Below, piece after piece: positions 14,199 to 27,400 of a stretch of 64,000 nucleotides of DNA. The stretch is from Thamnaconus septentrionalis (Eukaryota; Chordata; Actinopteri; Tetraodontiformes; Monacanthidae). The position numbers and the translations under genes are program-made. How positions within the stretch are numbered: position 1 is the stretch's first letter; each line of letters starts with the position of its first letter. The notes beneath the pieces are model-generated. The model was not told the origin of the DNA. It saw only the letters and a list, made by a program, of their open reading frames with translations, and ran no database searches. The DNA lies in assembly GCA_009823395.1 (NCBI GenBank), contig CM020515.1, forward strand, positions 12,532,489 to 12,596,488. Direction: 5' to 3'.

Positions 14199-16483
14199 GC
14201 AGTGTAGACCCTCATTCGCGTGAATCCAAACACGTCAGATGTGTGCAGATTACTTCTGAGATGCGAACATAATTGCAAACGTGAATATAATTGCTCCCAA
14301 CTCGGGGCAGATTATCTCCAAAAAAACAACAACACTGTGCCGAGATGATCCAAACAAAGATTTCCTTCTTAAATAATACATCGACTGGAGCGAGAGAAAC
14401 TTGCACTTTTCCCCACTTTCACGCCACGCATAAATAAAGACAATCGCAGGATGTTTACACGAGCCCAGGGGCCGGTTTTTCTGCAGCTCGGCCTTTTAAT
14501 GTTTCATAGCAGCGACTCGGTCATGACTTTGTTGGGCTGGATGACATGTGGGAGATATGATCTCATAAACAGTTTTCCAAGTATTTCTCCAAGTCTTCAG
14601 GAAAAGCCGAGATTAGCTTACATGATACTGAATAGGCAATGCAGACACACTCCATACACTTTTCATTGGGTTCAGCCAATTTGGCGAATCACAACGGACC
14701 TCTTTTTAGCTACACCAGAACATTGACTAGTCTCATTGGGAACAACTGTGTTTACCAGTTGCCAGTGGATTTCATTATTGAGCAATTTAAAAAAAAAGAG
14801 GGAAATATAGAGCCATTGTGGTTCTGGTTAAAGAAGTTGCATCATTAAATATTTAGGAAACCACTTCAAATCAAAGCTGTTGCGGTTAAAACCAAAGCTT
14901 TGAGATTAAGATTAATTAAATAATTGCCAATGATATCAACACTTGCAAAGTGTTAAACATTAAAACCAGTGGCAGGAGTAGCTGTCAGTAGTAGTATATA
15001 GTAGTGACGTATTTGCTCTAATGTGAAAATGCCACTGTAGCTCTTGTTAACAGTTTGTAGCAGTGCCTTCCTCCCGGTCTTCCTCTTCCTCTGGGTCTTT
15101 TTTAAATAACAGAAGCGGTTGCATCCTGGTTTCATGCCAGCCGATGACAAAGTTGTGTTTTTACTATCTAACCGCCTCCGATTCTTCTCACGTTGTGTGG
15201 CAACCCTCCGTTTGAACTCTCTCCTCGCTTTACGGAAGAATACGGAAGTCTACTCGGATGCACAAGTCCAGCTCTACCAGTCGTCCTCGGGCCTCGTTTC
15301 CTGTCACAATCAACATAATTGTCCAGATCCTTCCTGTCTTTCGGTCTCCGGGGCGTTCTAAATGGGGAAAACAAGAAAACAAAAAGTTCCATATTTCCGG
15401 CACCCCCTCCCCGCTACCTCCGCAACCCTCTTGGCCGGCTTCAGTCCTGCCTGACAACAACAATAGCAGCACTTGACACCGCTGGGCTGTCTCTGCCTCG
15501 TATCTTCACTCCCGTTCTGTATTCTGTGTCTCCGAGCGTGACAGTCGGGCCGCCACGGTCGGCTGACGCGACAACAGACGCAGCTGACATCGCTCGAAAT
15601 ATTTAAAAACCCTCTCTCTCCCTCTTTCTCTCTCTCTCTTTGCCAACCGCCGGGGCTCCATCCATGTGCAAGCCGACGCCGTCCCGGCCACCTCATCGCC
15701 ACCAGTCACCCTCCACTGTGAATTCCCATGGATGACATCATCCCCATCCTCTCAAACTCATCTTTATTTCATCTTTCCTCCCCCCCACCTCTTCACCGCT
15801 GAATAATCCCACCCTCCTTTCATCCCTGCATGTCGGTGGCGGTGCGGCTCCTCCTTCAGCAGGTCGGCACAACTGTCCACTTCAGTCGCTCCCCGTCCCA
15901 GTCATCCGCTGGTGCGCTTGAGGTATTTCTTTCTTTTCTGGTGATCAGCATTTTTTTTTTTTTTTTTGTGAGGTCGTCCTTGTTCAACCTTTTACTTCCC
16001 TTTGATGAGAGATTTAAGAGATAAGATGCAAATCCCGCACGGTGTTGGCTTTATTTAGCCAATAAAGTGTCCTAACAAAACTTTCACTTTGATTCACTTT
16101 GCTGTTGACAGCTTTGATCCAGACGTTTCACATCCTCCATATATCCGACTATATATCCTAAATCATACAGAAATACGACTCGGGCTGTTTTTTGTGATTT
16201 GCTGTGTCACATAAAAACCGATGCGGAGATCCAGCGATGATATCGAACCCATTTTTCACCTTGTGCAGGGTGTCGATTCCACCCCAAAAATTAATTTACC
16301 ACAAAAAAATAACCAAACAGTCTTGACAATATGAAATAAAGGGCGCGCGCTGCGCTGATCAAACGCAGAATTATCAGGATGTGACACGTATTGATGCGCG
16401 GCTGCGAGCATCGCTCCCCGTATTGATCAAACAGCCGCTGGGTGAGTGGCTGAGGGTAAATGATGAGGAAAAAGAGCTTGCTT

Positions 16484-16559
<76 letters not shown>

Positions 16560-18231
16560 CCCTCTCATTTCTCCCCATCGCTTCCACACTTCCTGACTCT
16601 GCTTGCTCCAACACCTTGACAAATGTCACCTCCACCGCCAGTGAGCGGATGGTGAGAACTCGCTGGAAGTCGCCGCCTCCCTGAACTCCGGCGCCCGTGT
16701 GCTCGTATTCCGTCGGGGCGCTGGCAAGGCAAGGAGCAGGGTGAGGAAAAGACCCGGCTTCCCGCTGCCACAGCGACCGATCCAAAAGGCAGAGAGTTGA
16801 CGGATTCTGTTCATCAACAATGAACAATCTGACCCGTCAAGATGAGCCCTCCGCCGCCTGAGCAGCAGCAGCGCCCCAACTCGACCACGGGCGAGGAAAG
16901 TGGCACAAAGGGAGACCGATTGAAAGCGATAAAAGGATGGCAGATGATATGTCTGGAATACATCGACTGCTTAGCACGTACACACGCACGCACACGTGCG
17001 CATGCAGAGGCAAACATACAAGCAGTATGTCAGCGGCCGCCTTTGGCGGTGACAGCACGAGGGGATTCCTGGTGCCATAAAGTGAGTTGATGGAGGGCCG
17101 GCTGACAGGCGCAGGGCACTCAGCAGGAATGTCCCACGTCGGTGCTGCTGCGATGGAGCCCGGTCCGAGGAAGCGGCCGCGCTGGCTGCACACAGGGGGA
17201 AATGGCTGAAGTGGTGGATTCTGTTTTATTTTTCAAAGTAAGAAAACAGCAGTTGGACTCTCATATGGCAGAGTTCATCTCCCCACCATACCTATGCGTT
17301 TTTAGTCACCTACATCTCCAGATTAAGACAAAAGTCCATCAATTACTCCTTTTGCTTGATTACCTCCTCAGAAAGATGGAGTTTTAGAAAAAAAAAATCT
17401 GCCTTTTGTGATGTCACAAAGGGTACCAACATCATCTGTACCAACAGCTCTGCTACTGTCTGGTTTATTTTCCACAGGAAGGTACAACAACACATCAGTT
17501 TCAGCAGGCAGCTAATACATAACACAGCTATATAGGCAGCTGTAATCTATTTTTTTTTTTTTTTGGACTATTATATGTCCAAGGTTGCTGAAAGGGGATT
17601 GTGGGATGCAAAACAGAGCCCCATGGTGAGGCAGAATATTTCTTATTTTGGACCATTTGAGTGATCCACAAACCAAAAAGTCGAGTTACGACCCTATAAA
17701 ATGTCTGATCATAGAGAAGCAGAGTCAGAAATGTTGGCAGATTCATTAAGATTCAGTAAGATTCGTGTCATCAATGTTGTCAAAACAGTCATCATCCACT
17801 AACACCCTGGCATCAGCCTGCAGTCATTTCACTGCATTCATTTAAAACCACTAAATGTTTTAACAGGCCTTGGAGTCCATTTACCATCGCCGCAGCTCGA
17901 TTAGCATAAGATGATAATAATTATATAAAACCAGGGAGGGGAAAAAAGCAACGCAAGAAACAAAAGAAGTGTCAAAAATGCAAGAGCTGCGAGCCAGACA
18001 CTCCAGTTCAGTTTGAAAAAAGCCCGAGTATCCAACAAAGAGGGAGGTGGTGGGGAGGCAGAAATGCACATTTTGTTAAAATGAGGTGGCATGTGCACAA
18101 AAGCATGGCGGAGGAAAACACAGACATTCACAGTCAACGTGTGCAGGCTGAGTGCAGTCACAGGATCGAGAGTGGACTGGCTCCTCGTCATTTTTCCTCA
18201 TTCATAATTCACACTGCCATTTATCACACAC

Positions 18232-18271
<40 letters not shown>

Positions 18272-18417
18272 GCTGTACTCGCTAACGAGTCTCTATGGTG
18301 CACACAAAACACATACAGGGGTGTGGTGGCGTGCACGTGAGCTTGCACGAGCACGGCAGCGGCTGCTCAGGCGGTCGTGCCTGGCGTGCATTAGTGCGCG
18401 TACACACCCGCGCGCGC

Positions 18418-18484
<67 letters not shown>

Positions 18485-21400
18485 CACCAGGCGGTGTGTT
18501 GCGTGTGGCACCTCCAGAGTGAGTCCCATCCGTCAACGTCGGCGAAGGCTAATGTGTGTGCCATTTGGCAGAGAGTGCCGGCATTTTCTGTGCCCTCGAT
18601 CACACGAGCAAGAGGGAAGAAAGAGAAGCTCAGGATGCATCGATGACTCACGGTGGCAATTTATCACCTGAGTTTCTGTGCGGCTGCGAGGACAACGGCG
18701 GCTTAACTCAGAGTGGACCTGCCGAGCTGGAGAGCACATTGGATTCTATAACATTTTTTTTCCCACCTCACTTTGTCAAGGCTTGAAAAAACGAAATAAA
18801 AAAGGAAATAAGTGAGAACGGCAGAGGATGTGATTTTTTTTCGCCTGTGTAGGTGTTGATGAAAAGCATTCCTCCATGTCTCTGCACCGTCCTTGGTGGG
18901 TTCACATTAAAAGAAGTCTATAAAAACAGTGATAATGAAGTCAATTTGGGCCCACTCTGCCCATCAGTTCTTCACATGAAAAAACCCCCTCAGAACCATC
19001 TTCAACTCAAAACACACCAGCCTGGATTTTGGCAAGCTAGAAAACAGGAAATCTCAGTAATCTCACTTATTATCTCATTATCTATTTTCAGCAATCTCTT
19101 CCCCATTTTGTGTTAATTTACTCTTTTCCTGTAATTGATTTTGTGGTGGGCATGACAACACATTAATGGGGCCCTATTATTAAAAAGCTGACCTTTTAGC
19201 TCTTTAACGCTTCTTTTTGCCTTGCTAGCATGAAAACTAACACACAACGTCCGAAAAACAACAACTTGCGCATTTTTCTGACGGGCTGGTTTTTCACTGT
19301 GTTTTTGCCGCCCCAACGGATTTCGCTCGACTTTCTACATTTCAAGCCAAACTGATTATGAGCGTAACGCCTCTGCAGACTTTTCAAAAAGTGTGGGCGA
19401 GGTGTTATTCCATGAGAGTTGGTAGCCGTCTTCCCGGCTAGCGAGCGCTGGCAGTGAAGAGGCGGCCAATCACAATAGAGTGGGCTGTTCCGTTCCAAGA
19501 GCGCGGGTGGGCGGGGCGGATGGGAGGGGGCGTCTGAACAACCTCTTGAAGCTGAGTGAGAGAAACGCTTATTTTGTAAAAACCTAAATAGCTTAAACTA
19601 GGGAAGGGAGTTTTTTTTTTGACCAAACAAACCTTGTTTATTGTTGGAAGTAGGGCACCGAAATTAGTTTCTTAAATCTGGAAATGGCCAAAATAGAGCC
19701 CCTTTAAAATGCACTTGCGACCTGAAGACTCCTGCAGCAGTTGCTAACAGACCGGCCGTTGTCCTCGCTGATGGATATTTCTTCACAGACACGAGCCAGA
19801 GTCAAACGTGTTGACTTTATGCTAAAGTCTAGCAAGGTGGTGTGAGATTATTTCCGCATGACATGGTGAAAGAGGGTTTATAGTCTCCTGCCCAAAGCGT
19901 TATTTTCTACGAACTCATATTTTAACTGAAGGATCTTTCTTAATTACACAGTCTATAAAAAACATGACTTTATGCTTCAGGTCTAATTTTTCAACGTTAC
20001 GTGCCAAAACGCTTTTTTTTTTTTTTTTTTTAAATCTCCCCATCTGTCTACAGTGTTTACAGTCTATTTGTCGGGTCTCTGTTTTGATTCATTTGCTCAT
20101 CTTTCCTCTGTTTATTATGACGAGGCCGGCCAGTGAGGACCGGTAACATATGTTTGTTATAAGCAATCAGTACCAGAAAATTGCCTCTGTAAACAACAAC
20201 CTGCTTTGACAAAAATAAATAAATAAAAACGGGATGGCATTATGCACCAGTGAAACAGATTGTGAATAATTGCAGAGAAATGCTCATGGCCGCTCTTTTG
20301 CTCCACGGCGCACGAAAACCGCAAGTCATTCTTAAACTGAAAGAACAGGTCGGCGCCCCCCGTTATTAGCTCGCAGCCGTGAGATTGCTTTGTATTTGAA
20401 ATTTCTCATAGGTCGTGACCCCTCCTTTAAGGTCCACAAGGTGCCATTGGCAGGAATTCTTAAGAGAGAATGTTGATTCATTGATCTACATATAGTTATG
20501 CAGATGAAACACAGTTCTAACATGACTCCCTCGTTCCCTCTGGATGAAGTCGGCCCAATGGACTCGCTGCCAAGATAAATAATTGGATGGGTTAAAGCTT
20601 TCTGCAATTAAATAAGGACGTGGCAGACACTGTGTTTGACTAAAAAACCAAAGAGCACAACTTGAACCTCTCACATCCAGAACAACCACAACTGCTTTTT
20701 AATATCTCAACTGTGGAGCCATAATCAGGGGTTACAAAAAAGTCCATTTAAAACACTGCTGCTTGAGTCTTACCCAAAACCAGAGGAACAGAGCCACTGT
20801 ATTTCATATTCTCCATGTTTCATCTGTGTTTTTATTTTATTTAAATACAAAAATTCACCTTCACCCCTGCGCAAACTGCGTTTATACTTTATAAATAAAC
20901 TTGCTTGCACGCAGGCTCCAGCCTCCAATTTGCTGCTGCTTATCAAACTGTCCCCTCCTGCTCACCCCGGGTCCTCTCTGTCACGGCAGACAGATGCGGG
21001 ACACTCGGGCACTGACTCAACGGGACAGCTGTCCCCTGCAGGGGGACCGGGGGGCTTGCAGGGCCTGCCAGAAGCTTGTCAAGATTAAGTGGAGCACAAC
21101 AGGTTACCTGCAGGAAAAAGGTGTTTAGAGGAAACTCTGCGGCAGTATTGGCTCAATCGAGAGCTCAGTGAGCCGTGCTGATAAGATTACTAGCCTGCCT
21201 TTAGGAATAAAACGCTTTTTGTGCTTTTAGCGCTCCTGATCAAGAGACTCATTTCAGACCCCGAGCGCCCTGTTTATCTGATCGTTTGACGTGTTGGGGC
21301 GGCATGTCGCGGCGCTGTCGAGTAACAGCGTGACACAGCAGACGAAATGCATAACCGTAGCCTGAAAAAAAATAAAAATGGGCCAGTCGCCTTACGGGAT

Positions 21401-24400
21401 TCATTCGGTAACCTCAAGCTCATATTTGGCGGAGCGTGACACGTGGTCTCGACATGCTCAGCAGCTCTTGCTCTCCCCCGAAAAGATGATTACTGGCTGA
21501 GATTGTGCAGCTGCGGGCTACGGTGGTCTGCTGCGCTGACCCATAATAAGCGGAACGCTGCGATACCGGACAAAGTAGCGTGATGTATTAGGCCATTACT
21601 TTCTTGGCACAGCCCTTATCTACCATGCAGAGCCAAGGTGTTCCAGGCAGAGGGGCCGGTCACCGCAATACGACACTGCAGCACACAGTCCCTGTTGGCG
21701 GTTTCGTTACCTCGACCGCACCCTGAGGAGAAGGATGAATGTCCCATGTGCAGACCTGATGGACCAGCAATAGGATTTATTTACCAGTATATTCATTATA
21801 ATGGACCCAGAGGTACTGAGTGCGTAGAAAACATTTGGAAACTTGAGACAATACTTCCCACCTTCCATATTCAATTGGACCAGACTAGTCCTTCATTTTT
21901 TTCCCCGTTGTTATTTCAGCTACCACCTTACAGATTGAAGCCTTCTTTTGGAGGAAAGGGCAACCCAAGCTGCAAGCCACCCTCCAGTAGCGCAGGATGC
22001 ATGACGAGCACCAAGAAAGAAAGCCTTCGGCGGCGTTCTGTGTTCTTGCTCCAACATGAAAACAGCCTTACTGCTGCCGTGACATCACTTCTAGTCAGTT
22101 TAGCATCAGCTAGGCTATGCTCTTCATCTTATTTCTGAGGCTTTTCACCTTTAGCGATTGCAACAGTTAGTTTCCTGTGTTTCGTCGCTACCCAAAGGGA
22201 GGCAAATACGCCCTGAAGCAGATACAATTTTAACACCGATCGAAATGGAATTGTTCTGGAGGTTACGGCAAGATGGATGGGTGAAATTATACAATAGGTC
22301 GGGGTTGCTGTTTAGGGCTCTCTTGAGAAAACATACGGCTAGATCTCTGCCCCTTCTCGCCTCCTACAAGTCGTGAACTCTTCAACTTGCCGCGGTTCAC
22401 TGCACTTTAAAACCTTCTCTGTTCCTCGGACCACATACAAATTTGCGCAACAGAGAAAAGACGAAAACGCTGCCAGGTATTTTCATCGTCGACAGGATAT
22501 GCAAACAGCTCTTCAGGTGTGGAATCCAAAGGCTTAAACGAGAACGGTAGCCGATTCCTTTGCTGCTGGTAATTCACACTGAAGCTCGGCAGCTCAATGG
22601 AGGCAGCGGTGCTGCAGCCATTGGAATGAAGCCGGCTCCCAGGAGGCAGAGCACTTTCTTTTTCTCCCATCCTTGGCTATTTCCCTCTCGTCCTCACTTC
22701 TTCCATCCCTGCTGCTTTCAGTGCTTCGACCTCAAAGCCGCCTTCATTTATCGCGCTCAAGGTCACAGGTAGGATCCATTATTAGCGAAGCTCCGTCGAG
22801 CCCGAGGCAAACACTGCACATGTTGCTGACTGACAATGTCTCCCCACGGACCGGCGTTGGCAGGCAAGGCATGTGTGAACGCGAGTCTCCAAGGGAGGGC
22901 GGGGGGGAAGAAAAGCACAAATGGCTTTGCAACAACCTAATAACTGCCATAAAGCTTAAAGAATTGCAGGCAGAGGCGAGAGGCAATATTTATCACCCGC
23001 GGCCTTTGTACCCAAATCAATCCCAAAGTGGAAGATCAATTATATGGCAAAAGGCTTGAGGGTGGACAAAGAATCAGGAAAAACTCATATCATAGTGTTG
23101 CGAAAAATCATAAGTCAGAACTCCAAGCCATTGTTCACTCCCTTTGATGTCCAGCAGTCATTACAACTGCTCATATTATCAAATCAAAGTCATGGCAGCC
23201 TCATTATAGATGATCAATGTCATTTGCTGCTATTAAAACAATAAAAACAATAAGTGGCAAGAGCTGATGTGCTCAGGGTCAAGATAACAGGACAGACATA
23301 ATGACGGTGAATTACTAACATTCATCATTTTATCTGAAGAGATTATCCTGTCTGGCATCATTAGAGCTCTCTTGCTGGGGCAAACAGAGGGGGGAGTAGG
23401 TCAGCCAGTGACACACCATACACAGCTGCCCGCCAGAAAAAGGTCAACCTGAATCTGAGGACGTGTATTTCCTTGGGGCTGACAGGGACGCCGCCTAATG
23501 AGTATTAGCGAGTAGTGGGCGGAACAATGACATTAAAATGAGCTTTCAGATTCTTCTACGTGAACAGGTCATCGGTCAGATCATAAAGGTGGACTCACTT
23601 TGATTCATTTGCACCAAGTTGCTGTTTTTAGTCTGGACATAAACAGCGAAATTGTATTCTAAAAAGTCACGGTTCAAATTGTAGAAACTCTTTTTATATT
23701 GAGTTCTTGTTTTTGCATTTGCTAGAGATTCACATCGATTTACATTTTGCTCAGCGACAGAGTGGACTACAGCAGTAGTGCTTAGTCATCCAACATAATT
23801 TTGGAACATGCTGTGGTATTTGCAAGTCAATAGAGTAGATTATCAGTATTATCACATTTTTACTCCCTGCAAAAGAGAAATTATCATGTATAGCCGCATG
23901 GCAGGCCAACATGAATCTGCATTCATTGGAATATGTAATTTCTTGCTAGATTAATTTATTTCTTGCAAAAGAAGCACAAATCATGACATTACAATTAATG
24001 GTGCTCAATCTTATTCAAGGTTTAAGATTTTGTCCCTCCACTATATTTTAGGTTGAGAGGGATGTAGTTAGGCTCTATGCATTTTTAAAAAGTGAAAAAG
24101 AAAACCTCAACACATTCGAAGCATTGAACAGCCTCAAATGAAAACTTCTGTGAAAAAGCCTGGGGTTAAACTCATTTTACAGCTGTTAAAGCTATAAACA
24201 GATATGGAGGATTCGGGGGTAAGCTTTGTCATGCTTCACACTTGCACATTGTTATTTCACAAATATCCATAATCCAGTCTGAGCACTGTGATTTAACTGT
24301 GAGCTGCTGTTCTTCTTTTTCTTTACTTTTTTTTTGTTCCATAACTTTTGGTCCTGGTCCTGTTCTTGTGGGAATTTTCAGGGGAAAACAATTGTATTGC

Positions 24401-27400
24401 TTACCTCCTCCCACCTCCCCAAAATAATAAACAAACAAGTAAAGATATATAAATACAAAATAAATATAAAAGCGTGAAAGATAGATAACCACCAAAGGGC
24501 TCCCAGTGGTCATCAGCAGAAAGGTAATAGAGGCCACACAGACAAGGCAGTTGTGGCAGGTGCCATTGTTCTGCATTAGGCATAAAGGAAGGACACTGAC
24601 ACGTATTTTACGAGGAAGCTGAGCTAAATTTAGCTGCTGTTATCTGTAAGGAAAAGGCACAAGACACCAACGGATGGCCTCACGTGCAGCCAGTTGTAGA
24701 GACAAACACACTTAACAAGAACAGATCCTTCTGGGCTGCTTGTTCAAATTATCTCAGGAGGACTCAAGTATTCATGTACATTCCCGAAAACCATAAATAT
24801 GCTGAGTACTGCGGAGAGACTGAACGAGCTACTAAACACACAATTTATCAATATGCTATAATCCATCCAAACACATTTTTCTCCTATAATCCTCCTCACA
24901 TTTTTCCCCCCTTAGAAAAAAAACAAATGTTTGGAAGATAAAGCTGAACTGAATGCAGAAAGTAAACGCGACCTACAGCTAGTTAGACCCTTCCAGCAAT
25001 GTGAGCGAGTTGTCTTATCTTCACAGAGACAACCAGCGATCGCCCACTGGGATGCACGCTGAAACAGCAACAGGATGTGACTGAAACACATGACCACACA
25101 TGGCTGCAGTACATGTGACCCCGCAGCACAATGAGCCACAAATAGTTGACAACAGTGGTTGGGAAGCTCCAAATTACAGTGCAGGTGCAGGATACGAAGA
25201 CTCAACAAAACATACGACACAACAGCCTTGGCTACTAATTCAAAGAGGAAATGTAAAGACCTTCGCTGGGAGGGAAACCTCACGTTACGTGTTTTTGTCT
25301 TTAAAGAAAGGACCTTAAAAACAGATGGAAAGCAGCTACGCATTCATCAGCACCGAGGTCAGAGCAGTTTGCCGGTGAGTTGCAAGGCACAGCCAGGATC
25401 TATGCCAGGCTGCAATGTTACCCACATGATTAAAACAGAAGGAGCCAGACAGTGCAGAGAGTTGAACTGCACAGGAGAGCGACTCTCTCCCGAGAGCCAG
25501 CTCTCTCAGTGACACACCACATTTAGCCAAGGAAGATAAATCTCAGGAGAGGGAACTGAATGTGTGATGGAGCCCAAGAAAAGGGTGGAAGGAGGAATCT
25601 TTATAATAAAATAGGGTACAAGAACAAAATTGGCAGCCTTTTGTTCAGATGAGGGGGGAAAACACTGTTGCGTTAATTAATCCAGCAGGCTGGTAAACAT
25701 GCCTCATATCCAGGAACCACAGACAGAGCACGTTTTGGTTATGGGCACAAATTGTTCATGGGTACTCTGCCAGCATTCATTCAAATCAAGCCTTGCAATC
25801 TCCTTCAGAATCTATCATCGCGCAATAACAGCAACAACAAAATGTATCTGAATTGTTAATCCAAATATCACAGATGAGCACCATCTGCGGTCCCTTAGTC
25901 AGACATCGTCACCTCACTTGTCACTTCACAATTTGATGAGCGATCACAGACCAGCACAGCCACAGAAGTGAGACATTAAGACGACACTTAGTTACACCAA
26001 GAGCATTTTCATAAAAGTATGGAGTGAAAGTGGGAATGAAGCAGTTTGGAGAGGAGATGAAAGGTGCTGAGCAATTGCTGACAGGGGAGTTGAAAAATAA
26101 ACTTGCGCACCTAGCTGAAAAACAACCCCTGGTGATAGGAGCAAAGTTGAGAGAGGAGGGAACATTAAGGACGCCCGGAACAGAGAGTGGGCGGTCAAAG
26201 TGCGCGTCTGCGGTGCAGCAACTTGCTGCCAACACCTAAGAGGACACATGGGTACTGACTCGAAAAGTTCGCCGGCCCATCTGCACCAGTTGATGTTAAA
26301 ACTGTGTTGACCTTGACGAGTAAAGAGTGCTTCTCCGTGCCCGAGTTTATCCCCCAGAGGGATAAACTGCCTATAAGCTCAACAAAACAACATTTCCTCT
26401 GAAGGTGGATTACAGGATGTGAATTTTAAAAATTAAACTGAGGGTTTATGGGGCAGAAATAGCCATGGTAACTATCAGCACTGTTTTCGCTTCATAAATG
26501 TGACTTTCTTAAGTTATTAGGTTGTACTGTAAGTCAAAATATACCCTTGACAATGAAATAGTTCTGGGAAATGAAAATAGTTCCTCTAGATATACTGATA
26601 GATAAAAGAAAAATAAATCTTTAACAGAGTACATACCTTTGAGCTGGTCAGCCACCACACTCTGCCCGATCCTCTCGACCACCTGCCCGCTCTCCTGCTG
26701 GTAACGTTCGTCCAGGAAGTTGGCAGTGGCCTGCGACAGGTGCACCTTCCCCGCCACCCCCAGCTGCTCCATCAGGTTGGCGAGGTTGACGTCGTTTGAC
26801 CAGACGTCAAACTTGAAACGCTTCATGCCCAGGATCCCACACAAGACAGTACCAGTGTGGACGCCCACCCTCATGTTGACCATCTCTCTTTTCTCCTGGC
26901 AGAACTGCTCAATGGCCTGGATCATACCCAGGCCCATCTCCACACAGCAGTAGGCGTGGTCCGGCCGCGGCTCAGGGCAGCCGGCCACGCAGTAGTAGCA
27001 GTCTCCAAGGGTACTGATCTTCTCACAGCCGGTGAGCTCGCAGAGTCGATCGAAACGCCCAAACAAGTCATTCAGAAGACCAACAAGGGCATGAGCGGAT
27101 TTGTTGGCTGACATTTTGGTAAAGCCCACAATATCTGCAAAGAGGATGCTGACTGGCTCCATCCTCTTCATGTTGAATGGTCTGAAAATTATCTGGCCTC
27201 GCGGTATGGAGGTTTTCTTGCGCTTATTGTTCTTGGGGCTGGCAATGACTGCGGCTGCACCGCTGGTGGAGTATCGTTTGACAGAATTGTCGCCGATCTC
27301 CTCGTCGCCCTGCTTCATCAGCTCGTCAGCTACAATTCTCGGCATGACAGAGTGGATCATGCGCTCTTTCAGGGCCTTCTCCACTTCTAGATCTTTGCCG

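Larger units (their letters stand above)
8877..26636 (-). other. adcy9 first coding intron, 17.8 kb
   Basis: It separates the large first coding exon from exon 2. It contains a hAT-type element (9270-9646), a TTAA-flanked MITE-like element (19163-19707), many CA/TG microsatellites, a Z-DNA-prone tract (18409-18487) and CpG-richer blocks near 10740-11090, 12850-13290 and 15100-15720. I saw no coding exon in it. Confidence 0.85.

Noticed and set aside
16291..16827. Open frames with Cys-Val or His-Thr runs over CA/TG arrays
   Set aside because: Dinucleotide arrays give long stop-free frames automatically; the same applies at 18081-18671, 43068-43438 and 62079-62691.
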